Assembly (NCBI GenBank): GCA_947174275.1
Contig: CAMWIJ010000016.1
Span: forward strand, 1 to 47,889
Direction of reading: 5' to 3'
Source of the DNA: an uncultured Muribaculaceae bacterium
Lineage (GTDB): Bacteria > Bacteroidota > Bacteroidia > Bacteroidales > Muribaculaceae
DNA: 47,889 nucleotides
The position numbers and the translations under genes are program-made. The notes under the pieces were generated by a model. The model did not search any database. It was not told where the DNA came from and was given only the letters and a program-made list of their open reading frames with translations. Numbering within the stretch: the first letter of the stretch is position 1; every line of letters starts with the position of its first letter. Shown piece after piece: positions 33,755 to 42,251 of this stretch.

Positions 33755-35281
33755 TCAGTGTTTGAAGTGGCGTATGCCGGTTGTCACCATCGCCATGCCG
33801 TGGGCGTCGCAATATTCAACGGAGTCGTTGTCGCGTATCGAGCCTCCGGGATGTATGACGGCTGTTATTCCGGCCTGGTCGGCTATCTCAACACAGTCGG
33901 CGAAGGGGAAGAATGCGTCGGAAGCCATGACCGCGCCGTTGAGGTCGAAACCGAATGACTGTGCCTTTGCGATGGCCTGACGGAGAGCGTCGACGCGTGA
34001 TGTCTGGCCGATGCCGCTTGCGTAGAGCTGTCCGTTTTTGGCAAGTACGATTGCGTTGCTTTTTGACTGCTTGACGATTTTGTTGGCGAAAAGCAGGTCG
34101 GCAATCTGGCCTTCGGTCGGCGCGACCTTGGTTACGGTGGTGAGCATGTCGGGAGTTTCGGTTGCGGTGTCGCGGTCCTGTACGAGGGCGCCGTTGAGCA
34201 CCGAACGGAACTGGCGGCTACGGGGAGCTGCCTGCTTCTGGACGAGTATGATGCGGTTTTTCTTCTGCTCGAGCACTTTGAGCGCGCCTTCGGTGTAAGA
34301 TGGTGCGATAATTACCTCGAAGAAGATTTTGTTGATCTCTTCGGCTACAGCCTCGTCAATCTCGGTGTTGGAGATGAGCACTCCGCCGAATGCCGATACG
34401 GGGTCGCCTGCGAGTGCGTCGGTCCACGCCTGGAGTATGGTCGGACGTGTGGCGACTCCGCATGCGTTGTTGTGCTTGAGTATGGCGAATGTGGGCTCTG
34501 TGCCGAATTCGGCCATCAGCTGGGTGGCTGCGTCAATGTCAAGAAGGTTGTTGTAGGAAATCTCTTTGCCGTGGAGCTGGTCGAACATCGCGTTGAGGTC
34601 GCCGTAGAAAAATCCTTTCTGATGGGGGTTCTCCCCGTAGCGCATGGCGCGCTGGCCGTTGAGCACGATGCGGAGGTCGTCGGCATCTTCGCCTGCAAAA
34701 TAATTGTATATGGCTGAGTCATAGCCTGATGAAACGGCGAATGCCTCTTTTGCAAACCAGCGACGCTGCTGAAGGGTTGAGCTGGCGCCCGATGTGCGGA
34801 GCATTTCGGCAAGCGGGGCATACTGCTGCTTCGATGCCACGATCACGACGTCATTATAGTTTTTGGCTGCGCCTCTGATGAGTGAAATGCCGCCTATGTC
34901 TATTTTCTCGATGATATCTTCGTCTGATGCTCCTGAAGCCACTGTGGCCTCGAAAGGATACAGGTCAACTATCACGAGGTCGATTTCAGGTATCTCGTAC
35001 TGTGATATCTGCTGACGGTCGCCTTCGTTGTCGCGACGGTTGAGTATGCCGCCAAACACTTTGGGATGCAATGTCTTGACACGGCCTCCGAGTATCGAGG
35101 GGTAGCCGGTCAGATCCTCTACGGCCTGACAGCTGTAGCCCAGGCTCTCGATAAATGATTTCGTGCCGCCGGTTGAGAGAAATTTTACTCCATCGGCGTT
35201 GAGCATACTTAGTATTTCATCCAATCCATCTTTGTGAAATACCGAAACAAGCGCGGTTTTGATCTTTTTTACGTCAGACAT
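33755..35281 (-). CDS. purH: Bifunctional AICAR formyltransferase/IMP cyclohydrolase
   Basis: Catalyses the last two steps of de novo IMP synthesis. The 508-residue protein starts with the cyclohydrolase (MGS-like) domain: TALVSVFHKDGLDEI, FLSTGGTKSFIE (about 34-45), GYPSILGGRVKTLHPKVFGG (about 60-79). The formyltransferase domain carries AMRYGENPHQKG and the catalytic KHNNACGVA (about 270-278), and the end HPGGSIRDNDSVEYC is typical. It has a good promoter 40-odd bases upstream and heads the plausible purH-mre-rodA transcript. Confidence 0.97.
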   Translation of the reverse strand: MSDVKKIKTALVSVFHKDGLDEILSMLNADGVKFLSTGGTKSFIESLGYSCQAVEDLTGYPSILGGRVKTLHPKVFGGILNRRDNEGDRQQISQYEIPEIDLVIVDLYPFEATVASGASDEDIIEKIDIGGISLIRGAAKNYNDVVIVASKQQYAPLAEMLRTSGASSTLQQRRWFAKEAFAVSSGYDSAIYNYFAGEDADDLRIVLNGQRAMRYGENPHQKGFFYGDLNAMFDQLHGKEISYNNLLDIDAATQLMAEFGTEPTFAILKHNNACGVATRPTILQAWTDALAGDPVSAFGGVLISNTEIDEAVAEEINKIFFEVIIAPSYTEGALKVLEQKKNRIILVQKQAAPRSRQFRSVLNGALVQDRDTATETPDMLTTVTKVAPTEGQIADLLFANKIVKQSKSNAIVLAKNGQLYASGIGQTSRVDALRQAIAKAQSFGFDLNGAVMASDAFFPFADCVEIADQAGITAVIHPGGSIRDNDSVEYCDAHGMAMVTTGIRHFKH

Positions 35282-35318
35282 ATTGACTCTTTTGAAGTTG
35301 TTCTTAGAATTTAGAGTG

Positions 35319-35326
35319 CAAATTTA
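35319..35326 (-). promoter_or_regulatory. Putative -7 element of purH
   Basis: TAAATTTG on the minus strand, 38 bases before the start codon. A TTTG lies upstream at 16 bases, slightly shorter than usual. Confidence 0.5.
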
Positions 35327-35376
35327 AAAATTTTTTTTTACACAAATGCGCTTTTTTCATCTTTTGCTAAACAGAT

Positions 35377-35409
35377 TTTGCCGATAAATGTTAAATGTAT
35401 ATACTTTTA
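35377..35409 (+). promoter_or_regulatory. Putative flavodoxin promoter
   Basis: TTTG (35377-35380) and TACTTTTA (35402-35409, last base off consensus) are spaced by 21 bases. The leader to the flavodoxin ATG would be very short. Confidence 0.4.
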
Positions 35410-35420
35410 ACTGATTTGTC

Positions 35421-35921
35421 ATGAAAAAGATTGGAATTTTCTACGGATCTTCTACGGGTACGACTGAGGCAGTCGCGCATAAACTTGCAAAAATGCTTGA
35501 TGTGGCCGAGGCCGATGTGCATGATATAGCTTCGGTGGCTCCTTCGGCTTTTGCCGGCTATGACGTGCTGGTGCTCGGCACTTCGACATGGGGCGTGGGC
35601 GACCTGCAGGATGACTGGTATGATTTTGTCGACGGTGCGGGAGCTCTCGACCTCAGCGGCAAGACGATGGCTCTGTTCGGCTGTGGCGACGAAACGATGT
35701 CTGATTCGTTCTGCTCGGCTGTCGGTAAACTTTATGAAAGGTTTTCGACGACTGGCGTGAAAATGATCGGCGCTTTCAATGCCGACGGGTATAGCTTCAA
35801 TCATTCAGGAGCATTGATTGACGGTGTTTATGTAGGGTTGCTTCTTGACGAGGTCAATCATCCGGAACTCACCGACTTGCGTATGCGTCAATGGGTCTCG
35901 GAAATAAAGCCCGAGATGTAG
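35421..35921 (+). CDS. Flavodoxin
   Basis: Small cytoplasmic FMN electron carrier of 166 residues. The phosphate-binding loop FYGSSTGTTEAVA is at about residues 6-18, and the isoalloxazine-contacting loops STWGVGDLQDDWYDF (about 55-69) and FGCGDETMSDSFC (about 88-100) are present. The size and the inserted loop fit the long-chain class. It is divergent from purH and convergent with the methyltransferase gene, whose end is 8 bases away, with no terminator visible in between. Confidence 0.94.
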   Translation: MKKIGIFYGSSTGTTEAVAHKLAKMLDVAEADVHDIASVAPSAFAGYDVLVLGTSTWGVGDLQDDWYDFVDGAGALDLSGKTMALFGCGDETMSDSFCSAVGKLYERFSTTGVKMIGAFNADGYSFNHSGALIDGVYVGLLLDEVNHPELTDLRMRQWVSEIKPEM

Positions 35922-35929
35922 ATTCGGTA

Positions 35930-36469
35930 TCAGCGGCACGAACCTGTCAGCGGTTCGTTGCCGGCTTCCATTTCAAGCATGAATTTCTTTGCTTCAAGAC
36001 CGCCGCTGTAGCCTGTCAGACGGCGGTCGCTTCCTATTATTCTGTGGCAAGGGATAAAGATTGTGAGTGGGTTTATGGCTATGGCCGATGCGGTGGCGCG
36101 CACTGCCAGCGGATTGCCTGCACGCAGGGCAAGTTCTTTGTATGATGCTGTCGCGCCGTATGGAATTTCTGTCAGAGCGCGCCAGACGGTGCGCTGGAAT
36201 GCTGTGCCGATAAGCGACAGCGGGATGTCAAATGTTGTGCGCTGTCGGTCAAAGTATTCGTCAAGCTGTGAGGCGGCATGTCGGATTACGTCGGACGTGC
36301 CATTTATATATTGTAAGTCATTGTCGGAGAGATGGCGGCGCAGATGTCGGTCGATTGCGGCTTGAAGCTTGTCTCCGCATTTGTAGCAGAGACAGAGCCG
36401 GTTGTCGCATGAGCCGATGAGCAGATCGCCAATGGGTGACTTGTGCCGTGCGGTTATTATTGTTGTCAT
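35930..36469 (-). CDS. ogt: Methylated-DNA-protein cysteine methyltransferase
   Basis: Repairs O6-alkylguanine by transferring the alkyl group to its own cysteine. The 179-residue product from ATG 36469 (the longer frame reaches upstream past the promoter) contains the active site IPCHRIIGS with the acceptor Cys near residue 140, preceded by the helix-turn-helix part ASYKELALRAGNPLAVRA, and ends with GYSGGLEAKKFMLEME. No Ada regulatory domain is present, so it is the single-domain type. Confidence 0.93.
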   Translation of the reverse strand: MTTIITARHKSPIGDLLIGSCDNRLCLCYKCGDKLQAAIDRHLRRHLSDNDLQYINGTSDVIRHAASQLDEYFDRQRTTFDIPLSLIGTAFQRTVWRALTEIPYGATASYKELALRAGNPLAVRATASAIAINPLTIFIPCHRIIGSDRRLTGYSGGLEAKKFMLEMEAGNEPLTGSCR

Positions 36470-36504
36470 ATATCTGTTATGGCTGTCGGGATAATATCTG
36501 CGTG

Positions 36505-36535
36505 TAAAGATACTCGTTTTGTCGCTGACCGCAAA
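36505..36535 (-). promoter_or_regulatory. Promoter of the methyltransferase gene
   Basis: On the minus strand TTTG (36532-36535) precedes TATCTTTA (36505-36512) by 19 bases, supporting the start at 36469. Confidence 0.55.
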
Positions 36536-36589
36536 ATTATTTCCGGGATTCCGGTTTTGCATCGCATTTTGCTAAAAACGGTTAATTGC

Positions 36590-36620
36590 TTTGCGGTGAA
36601 ACCTATTTGTTTTATCTTTG
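36590..36620 (+). promoter_or_regulatory. Promoter of the DHH phosphoesterase gene
   Basis: TTTG (36590-36593) and TATCTTTG (36613-36620) are spaced by 19 bases, a near-perfect Bacteroidota promoter 27 bases before the start codon. Confidence 0.75.
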
Positions 36621-36647
36621 TGGATTGAAACAAATTGAATTAAAGAT

Positions 36648-37691
36648 ATGCTCAGTCGTTTGGTTGACGAAAATAATATAAAAGAACTGCGCAGGCTGCT
36701 TGAGACTTGTGAAAATGTAGTGATCACATGCCATATAGCTCCTGACGGCGACGCAATGGGCAGTTCGCTCGGTTTTGCCAATGTGTTGAATGCTATTGGT
36801 AAGACTGTCAAGGTGATAACGCCCGATATGCCGCCGCGCAATCTGATGTTTTTGCCCGGAGCGAAAGATATTGTAGTCTATTCGAAATATCAGGACTTTG
36901 CCACGCGGCTTCTGCGTGATGCGGATTTGATTTTCGCGCTTGACTACAATGATATCAAGCGGATTGACAAGGTGGGCGACGCGTTGCTTGCGTCGAAAGC
37001 GCCGAAGGTCATGATTGACCATCACTTGTTTCCCGGCGATTTTGTCGATGTCAGGATTTCGCATCCCGAAGTGTCGTCGACATCTATGCTTGTGTTCAGA
37101 GTGCTGTGTCGTCTTGAGCTGTTTCCCTATATTGACAAGGATGCGGCGACATGCATTTACACCGGCATGATGACCGACACCGGCAATTTCTCCTATAACT
37201 CCAACGACCCGGATCTTTATATCGTCATAAGCGAGCTTCTGAAAAAAGGAATAAACAAAGATGCCATATATTCGAAGGTGTATAATTCGAATACGCCTGA
37301 CCGTCTGCGTCTCAACGGTTATGCCGTGGAGCAGAAGATGAAGATATATGACGACTGTCACGGGGCGCTCATTACCCTGACTCGTGATGAACTCAACAGG
37401 TATCACTATCAGAAAGGCGATACGGAGAGTCTTGTCAATGTGCCGTTGAGTGTTCCCGATATTGTGTTTTCGTTTTTCCTCCGCGAAGAGACCGGATACA
37501 TCAAGGTGTCGGCGCGCTCAAAAGGTGAATTTCCCGTCAATAAGATATGTGAGAAACATTTCAACGGTGGAGGACACAAAAATGCAGCCGGTGGAGAGTT
37601 CTACGGCACACTGGAAGAAGCTGTGACCCGGTTTGAAGAGCTTGTGCCGGAGTTTGAGCAACTTATTGAAACAAGTCGGTCGAATGACTGA
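36648..37691 (+). CDS. DHH-family phosphoesterase (NrnA-like)
   Basis: Cytoplasmic phosphoesterase that likely degrades very short RNA oligos and/or dephosphorylates pAp. The 347 residues contain the DHH metal motifs: HIAPDGDAMGSSLG (about 29-42), ALDYNDIKRID (about 101-111), MIDHHLFPGD (about 122-131) and TGMMTDTGNFSY (about 170-181), then the C-terminal DHHA1 substrate domain with NGGGHKNAAGGEF (about 306-318). It is followed closely by a DUF4827 lipoprotein gene, possibly in one transcript. Confidence 0.92.
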   Translation: MLSRLVDENNIKELRRLLETCENVVITCHIAPDGDAMGSSLGFANVLNAIGKTVKVITPDMPPRNLMFLPGAKDIVVYSKYQDFATRLLRDADLIFALDYNDIKRIDKVGDALLASKAPKVMIDHHLFPGDFVDVRISHPEVSSTSMLVFRVLCRLELFPYIDKDAATCIYTGMMTDTGNFSYNSNDPDLYIVISELLKKGINKDAIYSKVYNSNTPDRLRLNGYAVEQKMKIYDDCHGALITLTRDELNRYHYQKGDTESLVNVPLSVPDIVFSFFLREETGYIKVSARSKGEFPVNKICEKHFNGGGHKNAAGGEFYGTLEEAVTRFEELVPEFEQLIETSRSND

Positions 37692-37726
37692 AAATAATCT
37701 CTGATAATAATAAATATACAATAATA

Positions 37727-38302
37727 ATGAAATTATCTCATTTTTGCCTGTTGGCCGCCGCGGGAATGGCATCGGTTGTGTCATTCACAGGCTGTGACAG
37801 CGGAAAAAGTTATGCCGATCTTCTTACAGAGGAAACCCATGCAGTGAACTACTATCTTGCCAACCACCGGGTGGTGAATGAAATTCCTGCCGACACTGTT
37901 TTTGAATGTGGAGAGGATGCTCCGTATTACCGTATCAACGAGGACAGCAACCTGTATATGCAGGTCATCAATCCCGGAACGCCTGACAATAAGGTTGAGG
38001 ATGATGAACTGATATATTTCCGTTACACCAGATATAATCTTAAATATTATTTTGACACTGATCAGATGGTGGGTAGCGGCAACTCCGACAATCTCAATGT
38101 GCAGGCCACATCGTTCCGTTTCGGCAACACAATGCTGTCATCGGCCTCGGCCTACGGCATGGGAATACAGGAGCCGTTGAAGTATCTCGGTGTTGACTGT
38201 GAGGTAAATCTTGTGGTCAAGTCGCAGCTTGGCCCCACTGATGATATCGCGGCTGTTGTGCCTTATATGTACAATCTCCGCTATTTCCGCCAGCCATATT
38301 GA
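37727..38302 (+). CDS. DUF4827-type lipoprotein
   Basis: A 191-residue exported protein with a signal peptide (LLAAAGMASVVSFTGC) whose cysteine at about residue 24 fits a lipobox. The following SYADLLTEETHAVNYYLANH is characteristic of the DUF4827 group of Bacteroidales lipoproteins, which has a peptidyl-prolyl-isomerase-like overall look (VEDDELIYFRYTRYNL, LGVDCEVNLVVKSQLGP) but no demonstrated activity. The adjacent phosphoesterase and glmM genes give no functional hint. Small hairpins overlap its stop codon and the gap after it. Confidence 0.75.
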   Translation: MKLSHFCLLAAAGMASVVSFTGCDSGKSYADLLTEETHAVNYYLANHRVVNEIPADTVFECGEDAPYYRINEDSNLYMQVINPGTPDNKVEDDELIYFRYTRYNLKYYFDTDQMVGSGNSDNLNVQATSFRFGNTMLSSASAYGMGIQEPLKYLGVDCEVNLVVKSQLGPTDDIAAVVPYMYNLRYFRQPY

Positions 38303-38310
38303 TTGGCTGG
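38290..38310. repeat. Hairpin over the DUF4827 stop codon
   Basis: CCAGCCA (38290-38296) and TGGCTGG (38304-38310) flank the stop codon. No T-run follows. Confidence 0.4.
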
Positions 38311-38352
38311 TGGCAGGCATCGTGAATATTCAGGTTTAACAATATCACTATG

Positions 38353-38377
38353 ACTTTTCGAAAACACTCCGAAAAGT
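38353..38377. repeat. Hairpin upstream of glmM
   Basis: ACTTTTCG (38353-38360) and CGAAAAGT (38370-38377) form an 8-bp stem in the 105-base gap before glmM. Possible operator or leader structure; no known family. Confidence 0.4.
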
Positions 38378-38407
38378 TGATTAACGCTTACAAATCAGAA
38401 AGAAACA

Positions 38408-39799
38408 ATGTCGCTTATCAAATCAATCTCAGGAATTCGCGGCACCATCGGTGGCCGTGAAGGTGACGGTCTTTCGCCCGTCGATATCGTGAAATTTACA
38501 GCTGCTTATGCTGCGTTTATCCGCAAATCAGCTACTGTCGGTACAAATAAAATAGTTGTTGGTCGCGACGCCCGCATCTCAGGTCCGATGGTCAGCGATA
38601 TAGTGTGTGCCACTCTCACCTCAATGGGTTTCGATGTTGTGAACATCGGCCTGGCGTCAACTCCGACCACAGAGATAGCTGTAGTTGAGGAGCAGGCCTG
38701 TGGCGGTATTATCATAACCGCCTCTCACAATCCAAAGCAGTGGAATGCGCTTAAGCTACTCAATGAAAAAGGCGAATTTCTTAATGACGCGCAGGGCAAG
38801 GAGGTGCTCGCCATAGCTCAGAGCGGCGAACTGGAATTTGCCGGTGTCGACAGTCTCGGACATATTTACATCAACAATACTTACGACGACAAACACATAC
38901 GTAAAGTGCTGGCACTTTCGTTGGTTGATGTCGAGGCTATACGTAAAGCCGACTTTACGGTAGCTGTCGATGCTGTCAATTCAGTAGGCGGCATTATCAT
39001 ACCACGTCTGCTTGAAGCGCTCGGTGTGAAAAATATAATAAAACTCAACTGTGAGGCTACAGGACATTTTGCCCATACTCCCGAGCCTATCCCGGAAAAT
39101 CTTACCGATATCTCAGAGCTGATGCGTAAGTCGAAGGCTGATGTCGGATTTGTCGTTGATCCGGATGTCGACCGCCTCGCCATCGTGATGGAAAATGGTG
39201 AGATGTTTGTCGAGGAATATACGCTTGTGGCTGTCGCCGACTATATACTCGGTCATACCCCCGGAGCTACCGTCTCCAATCTCAGTTCCTCGCGTGCACT
39301 GCGCGATGTGACACGTCGTCACGGATGCAGCTATTCGGCCGCAGCCGTAGGTGAGGTCAATGTCGTCACTAAAATGAAAGAGACCGGTGCTGTCATCGGA
39401 GGTGAGGGCAACGGCGGTGTCATATATCCCGAAGCTCACTATGGCCGCGACGCATTGGTCGGTGTGGCTATATTCCTGACGCTGCTTGCAAAGAGCGGAA
39501 AAAAGGTGAGTGAGCTCAAAGCCACCTATCCTCAATATGAGATAGTCAAGAATAAGATTGAGCTGACTCCCGACATCGATGTAGACGCAATTCTCGCATC
39601 TGTCAAGGAGCAATTCGGCAACGAACAGATTACAGATATCGACGGAGTGAAAATAGATTTCGCTGACTCGTGGGTGCACCTGCGCAAGTCAAATACCGAA
39701 CCGATAATTCGTATCTATGCCGAGGCTGCCGACGCAGAGCGAGCAAACACTCTCGTGGGGCAGATCAAGGAGGTAATCAACCGCATTACCGGTAAATAA
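38408..39799 (+). CDS. glmM: Phosphoglucosamine mutase (phosphohexomutase)
   Basis: Converts glucosamine-6-phosphate to glucosamine-1-phosphate for cell-wall precursor synthesis. The 463-residue protein has the four-domain phosphohexomutase layout: active-site loop ITASHNPKQWNALK with the phosphoserine at about residue 106, metal loop DPDVDRLAIV (about 252-261), sugar-binding GEGNGGVIYPEAHYGRDA (about 336-353), and phosphate-binding RKSNTEPIIRIYAEA near the C-terminus. Related phosphomannomutases share these motifs, so the glmM assignment is the likely but not only option; the mre genes nearby fit a wall role. Confidence 0.85.
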   Translation: MSLIKSISGIRGTIGGREGDGLSPVDIVKFTAAYAAFIRKSATVGTNKIVVGRDARISGPMVSDIVCATLTSMGFDVVNIGLASTPTTEIAVVEEQACGGIIITASHNPKQWNALKLLNEKGEFLNDAQGKEVLAIAQSGELEFAGVDSLGHIYINNTYDDKHIRKVLALSLVDVEAIRKADFTVAVDAVNSVGGIIIPRLLEALGVKNIIKLNCEATGHFAHTPEPIPENLTDISELMRKSKADVGFVVDPDVDRLAIVMENGEMFVEEYTLVAVADYILGHTPGATVSNLSSSRALRDVTRRHGCSYSAAAVGEVNVVTKMKETGAVIGGEGNGGVIYPEAHYGRDALVGVAIFLTLLAKSGKKVSELKATYPQYEIVKNKIELTPDIDVDAILASVKEQFGNEQITDIDGVKIDFADSWVHLRKSNTEPIIRIYAEAADAERANTLVGQIKEVINRITGK

Positions 39800-39848
39800 A
39801 GGCTCTGATTGCGGCGGCGCAAAACCACCTCGCAACAAGTGTCATCAA

Positions 39849-39913
39849 CATTGAGGGTGTTGCAGAACTTCATATTGTAAGAGCATTTTCTGAGTTCTGC
39901 AACACCCTCGATG
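39849..39913. repeat. Inverted-repeat element with GGGTGTTGCAGAAC arms
   Basis: Arms of 21 bases (one mismatch) at 39849-39869 and 39893-39913, with a core of 17 perfect bases (GAGGGTGTTGCAGAACT), flank a 23-base loop. It lies between glmM and the NlpC/P60 gene and shares arms with the elements at 32518, 41275 and 47433. It might also fold as an RNA hairpin in a readthrough transcript. Confidence 0.85.
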
Positions 39914-39952
39914 CAAAGATATTATTGAACGTCATAATATAATATACTGAAA

Positions 39953-40912
39953 ATGAAAATCCGACGATTTCTTATAACCGCAGCTTTGTTTGCCGTGGCG
40001 CTGTCATCAGTCGTTGCGACTGACCGTTATGCTCTGGTCGATATTTCCACCGCATACGTGCGGTCGTGCCCGTCGCACTCAGGTGAGCTTGTCACTCAGC
40101 AGCTTATGGGGTTTCCGGTTAAAATTCTTGCCGTGGAGGGCGAATGGTATCGGATAGAGACAATCGACGGTTATAAAGGGTATATTATTGGCAATACGTT
40201 GCATCCTGTTTCGGCTGAGGAATATAACGAGTGGAAAAACTCCGAGCGGGTCATAGTCAATACCAACAAGGAGTTGGCAATTGTCGATGACGACGGCAAG
40301 CAGATTTCCGACATAGTGCCGGGTGCAATTCTCGAATATGATGGAGTTTGTCCCGGAGACTCATTGACGGCTCGTGTCATTCTTCCCGACGGACGGGAGG
40401 GGACACTTCCTGCCGATGTGCTGATGTCTCTGACGGAATGGAGCCGACAGCCTTTGTCAGTCGACAGAGTTATCGCCTACGGCATGGACAATCTCGGAGC
40501 ACCATATCTGTGGGGCGGAATGTCACCCAAAGGGATGGATTGCTCCGGTCTGACATGGACTGCTTATTGGCTCAATGGACGGTTGTTGCAGCGTGATGCC
40601 TCCAAACAGGCGCTGATGGGTGAAAAAATCACCGATTGGCGCAAGCTGAAAGCCGGCGATCTCGCTTTCTTCGGAAATCCGTCGACTCAGCGCATCACGC
40701 ATGTGGCGTTGCTGCGTGACGGACAGGGTAACATTGTGCACAGCAGCGGTGGCCGTGTACGTCTGAATTCGCTTGACCCGCAATCGCCCGACCATATTAA
40801 TGCCACTTTTCTATGGGGTATATCGTCAGATAACTTTCAGCCTGTAAAAAATGACCCCGGACGCACCATACTCTTTGACTCTGAGAGTCTATTTTTGCCT
40901 GGAATGAAATAA
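39953..40912 (+). CDS. Exported NlpC/P60 cell-wall hydrolase with SH3 domains
   Basis: Predicted periplasmic peptidoglycan hydrolase of 319 residues. A signal peptide (FLITAALFAVALSSVVA) is followed by an SH3b domain (STAYVRSCPSHSGELVTQ, about 33-50, to about 80) and a second SH3-like segment (about 95-155). The catalytic C40 domain starts near 170: PYLWGGMSPKGMDCSGL with the catalytic Cys at 197, and RITHVALLRDGQGNIVHSSG with the catalytic His at about 250. It is likely involved in cleaving muropeptides or the wall near the elongation genes. Confidence 0.92.
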   Translation: MKIRRFLITAALFAVALSSVVATDRYALVDISTAYVRSCPSHSGELVTQQLMGFPVKILAVEGEWYRIETIDGYKGYIIGNTLHPVSAEEYNEWKNSERVIVNTNKELAIVDDDGKQISDIVPGAILEYDGVCPGDSLTARVILPDGREGTLPADVLMSLTEWSRQPLSVDRVIAYGMDNLGAPYLWGGMSPKGMDCSGLTWTAYWLNGRLLQRDASKQALMGEKITDWRKLKAGDLAFFGNPSTQRITHVALLRDGQGNIVHSSGGRVRLNSLDPQSPDHINATFLWGISSDNFQPVKNDPGRTILFDSESLFLPGMK

Positions 40913-40914
40913 AA

Positions 40915-40946
40915 TTTGGATTTTAGGAAATATTTTCATAAATTTG
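40915..40946 (+). promoter_or_regulatory. Promoter of rpmH
   Basis: TTTG (40915-40918) and TAAATTTG (40939-40946) are spaced by 20 bases, an excellent Bacteroidota match, 43 bases before the L34 start. Confidence 0.75.
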
Positions 40947-40988
40947 CACTCCGAATTGTGAACAAACAAATTAAACAGATAAATAAAG

Positions 40989-41144
40989 ATGAAACGTACA
41001 TTTCAACCTTCTAACCGTAAAAGAGTTAACAAACACGGTTTCCGTGAAAGAATGTCGACCCCCGATGGTCGCAAAGTGCTTGCACGTCGTCGCGCAAAAG
41101 GCCGCGCACGTCTGACTGTCTCTGACAGCATCTCTGGCAAGTAA
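40989..41144 (+). CDS. rpmH: 50S ribosomal protein L34
   Basis: Basic 51-residue protein of the large ribosomal subunit. The translation [20 protein letters not shown] followed by a terminal [13 protein letters not shown] end matches L34 at once, with the conserved KRTxQPSxRKR start and the [13 protein letters not shown] core. It has its own promoter and a perfect terminator downstream. Confidence 0.97.
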   Translation: MKRTFQPSNRKRVNKHGFRERMSTPDGRKVLARRRAKGRARLTVSDSISGK

Positions 41145-41204
41145 TAGCCGTGTATTGGTCGCGGTGTGAGTTAACCGTGACAATATGCATTGACTCTTAA
41201 AAAT

Positions 41205-41246
41205 TTAAAAGCCGAAGTCGACTGATCACCGACTTCGGCTTTTTTA
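41205..41246. terminator. rpmH intrinsic terminator, bidirectional
   Basis: AAAAGCCGAAGTCG (41207-41220) pairs with the complement (41230-41243), ending in a T-run on the plus strand. The A-run before the stem gives a T-run on the minus strand, so it can also stop the convergent lipoprotein transcript. Confidence 0.9.
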
Positions 41247-41274
41247 TTGAGTCAAAAGCAACACGATTTTTTAT

Positions 41275-41352
41275 AATGGGGGTGTTGCAGAACTCATTAT
41301 TTTCAGTCCGCAGTTAATTATCGCGTAAAGTTTGTTTTGCAACACTCTCATT
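41275..41352. repeat. Divergent copy of the GGGTGTTGCAGAAC-arm element
   Basis: Arms at 41275-41293 and 41334-41352 match in inverted orientation with three differences, all G/A transitions (AATGRGRGTGTTGCARAAC). About 40 unique bases lie between. It sits between the rpmH terminator and the end of the convergent lipoprotein gene. Confidence 0.75.
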
Positions 41353-41359
41353 CCCAATA

Positions 41360-42208
41360 TTATTGCAATTCTTTTGAAAACTTCTGTAAAATTTCAGAAG
41401 CTCTCATAAATTGTTCGGGTGTCATGCGATTTTTCGCACCGTGCATTTCCTCGGTCAGTCGATTGAATTCCTGAAGAACTTTTGCATAATCGGCGTATGC
41501 ACTCTGGTCGCCATTCTTTACTTTCTTATAGTATTTGGTAAGTTTATTGAAATAAGCTTCGTAATGGTCAAGCCATTTGTCATAGTCTACGGTCTTGACC
41601 TCTGCTGCCGTTTCTTCAACGACACCAGTCTCGTTGGCAAGTTCGTTGAGACGGTGTTCCTCGGTTATGGCATCATAATCCTCGGCTTCTTCAAAATCTT
41701 CTTCTACCTGGGCCGACTTCACAGGTTTCTCTCCTGCCTCGAAGCCATCGTCAATTATTTCAAATGTTGTCGCTTCATTGAAAATTCTTGAGCTCAGATC
41801 TTTGTCCTGCCCCAGATATTGCCAGGTAAAAGCTACCGACTTGGTGTCACCGGCTTTCCCGTCGGCAAGAAGGTCTTTGACCTTGTCAAACTCTTTACGC
41901 TCTGCCTCGAAACCATAGACACCTGTGTCGAATATTTCCCCGCTCTCAGCTACAGCGTTAATTCTTATTTTGGGGAAAGCCGTTTCGTGGTAGGCTTCTG
42001 TCGGCTGTTCCTTAAGTCTCAGTTTCACAGTTATATGGCCCTCTTTGCCATCGGTCGTGAACTTGTATGATCCATCGACAACTTCAATGTAGTTTTTGAT
42101 GAACCCTGACACCTCTACGTCGGAGGCATTGACTGCCCGCTCTTTGGGCAGTTTGGAACATGATATCATGAACATCGATATCATGGTCAATAGCAGCATT
42201 TTTCTCAT
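41360..42208 (-). CDS. Lipoprotein of unknown function with helical C-terminus
   Basis: I do not recognise a characterised function. The 282-residue protein has a signal peptide with lipobox (MFMISC). An N-terminal beta-type region (about 25-150) is followed by a strongly acidic linker (VEEDFEEAEDYDAITEE, about 168-184) and a helical C-terminal part (YDKWLDHYEAYFNKLTKYYKKVK and QFMRASEILQKFSKELQ, shown in part). It resembles the DUF6591-type lipoproteins of Bacteroidales as far as I remember. The structured RNA at 42252-42475 lies immediately upstream in the same direction. Confidence 0.75.
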   Translation of the reverse strand: MRKMLLLTMISMFMISCSKLPKERAVNASDVEVSGFIKNYIEVVDGSYKFTTDGKEGHITVKLRLKEQPTEAYHETAFPKIRINAVAESGEIFDTGVYGFEAERKEFDKVKDLLADGKAGDTKSVAFTWQYLGQDKDLSSRIFNEATTFEIIDDGFEAGEKPVKSAQVEEDFEEAEDYDAITEEHRLNELANETGVVEETAAEVKTVDYDKWLDHYEAYFNKLTKYYKKVKNGDQSAYADYAKVLQEFNRLTEEMHGAKNRMTPEQFMRASEILQKFSKELQ

Positions 42209-42251
42209 TGTTGTGCTGTTTTGTCTTTCCGCAGTCTCATCGGAAAAGTTC

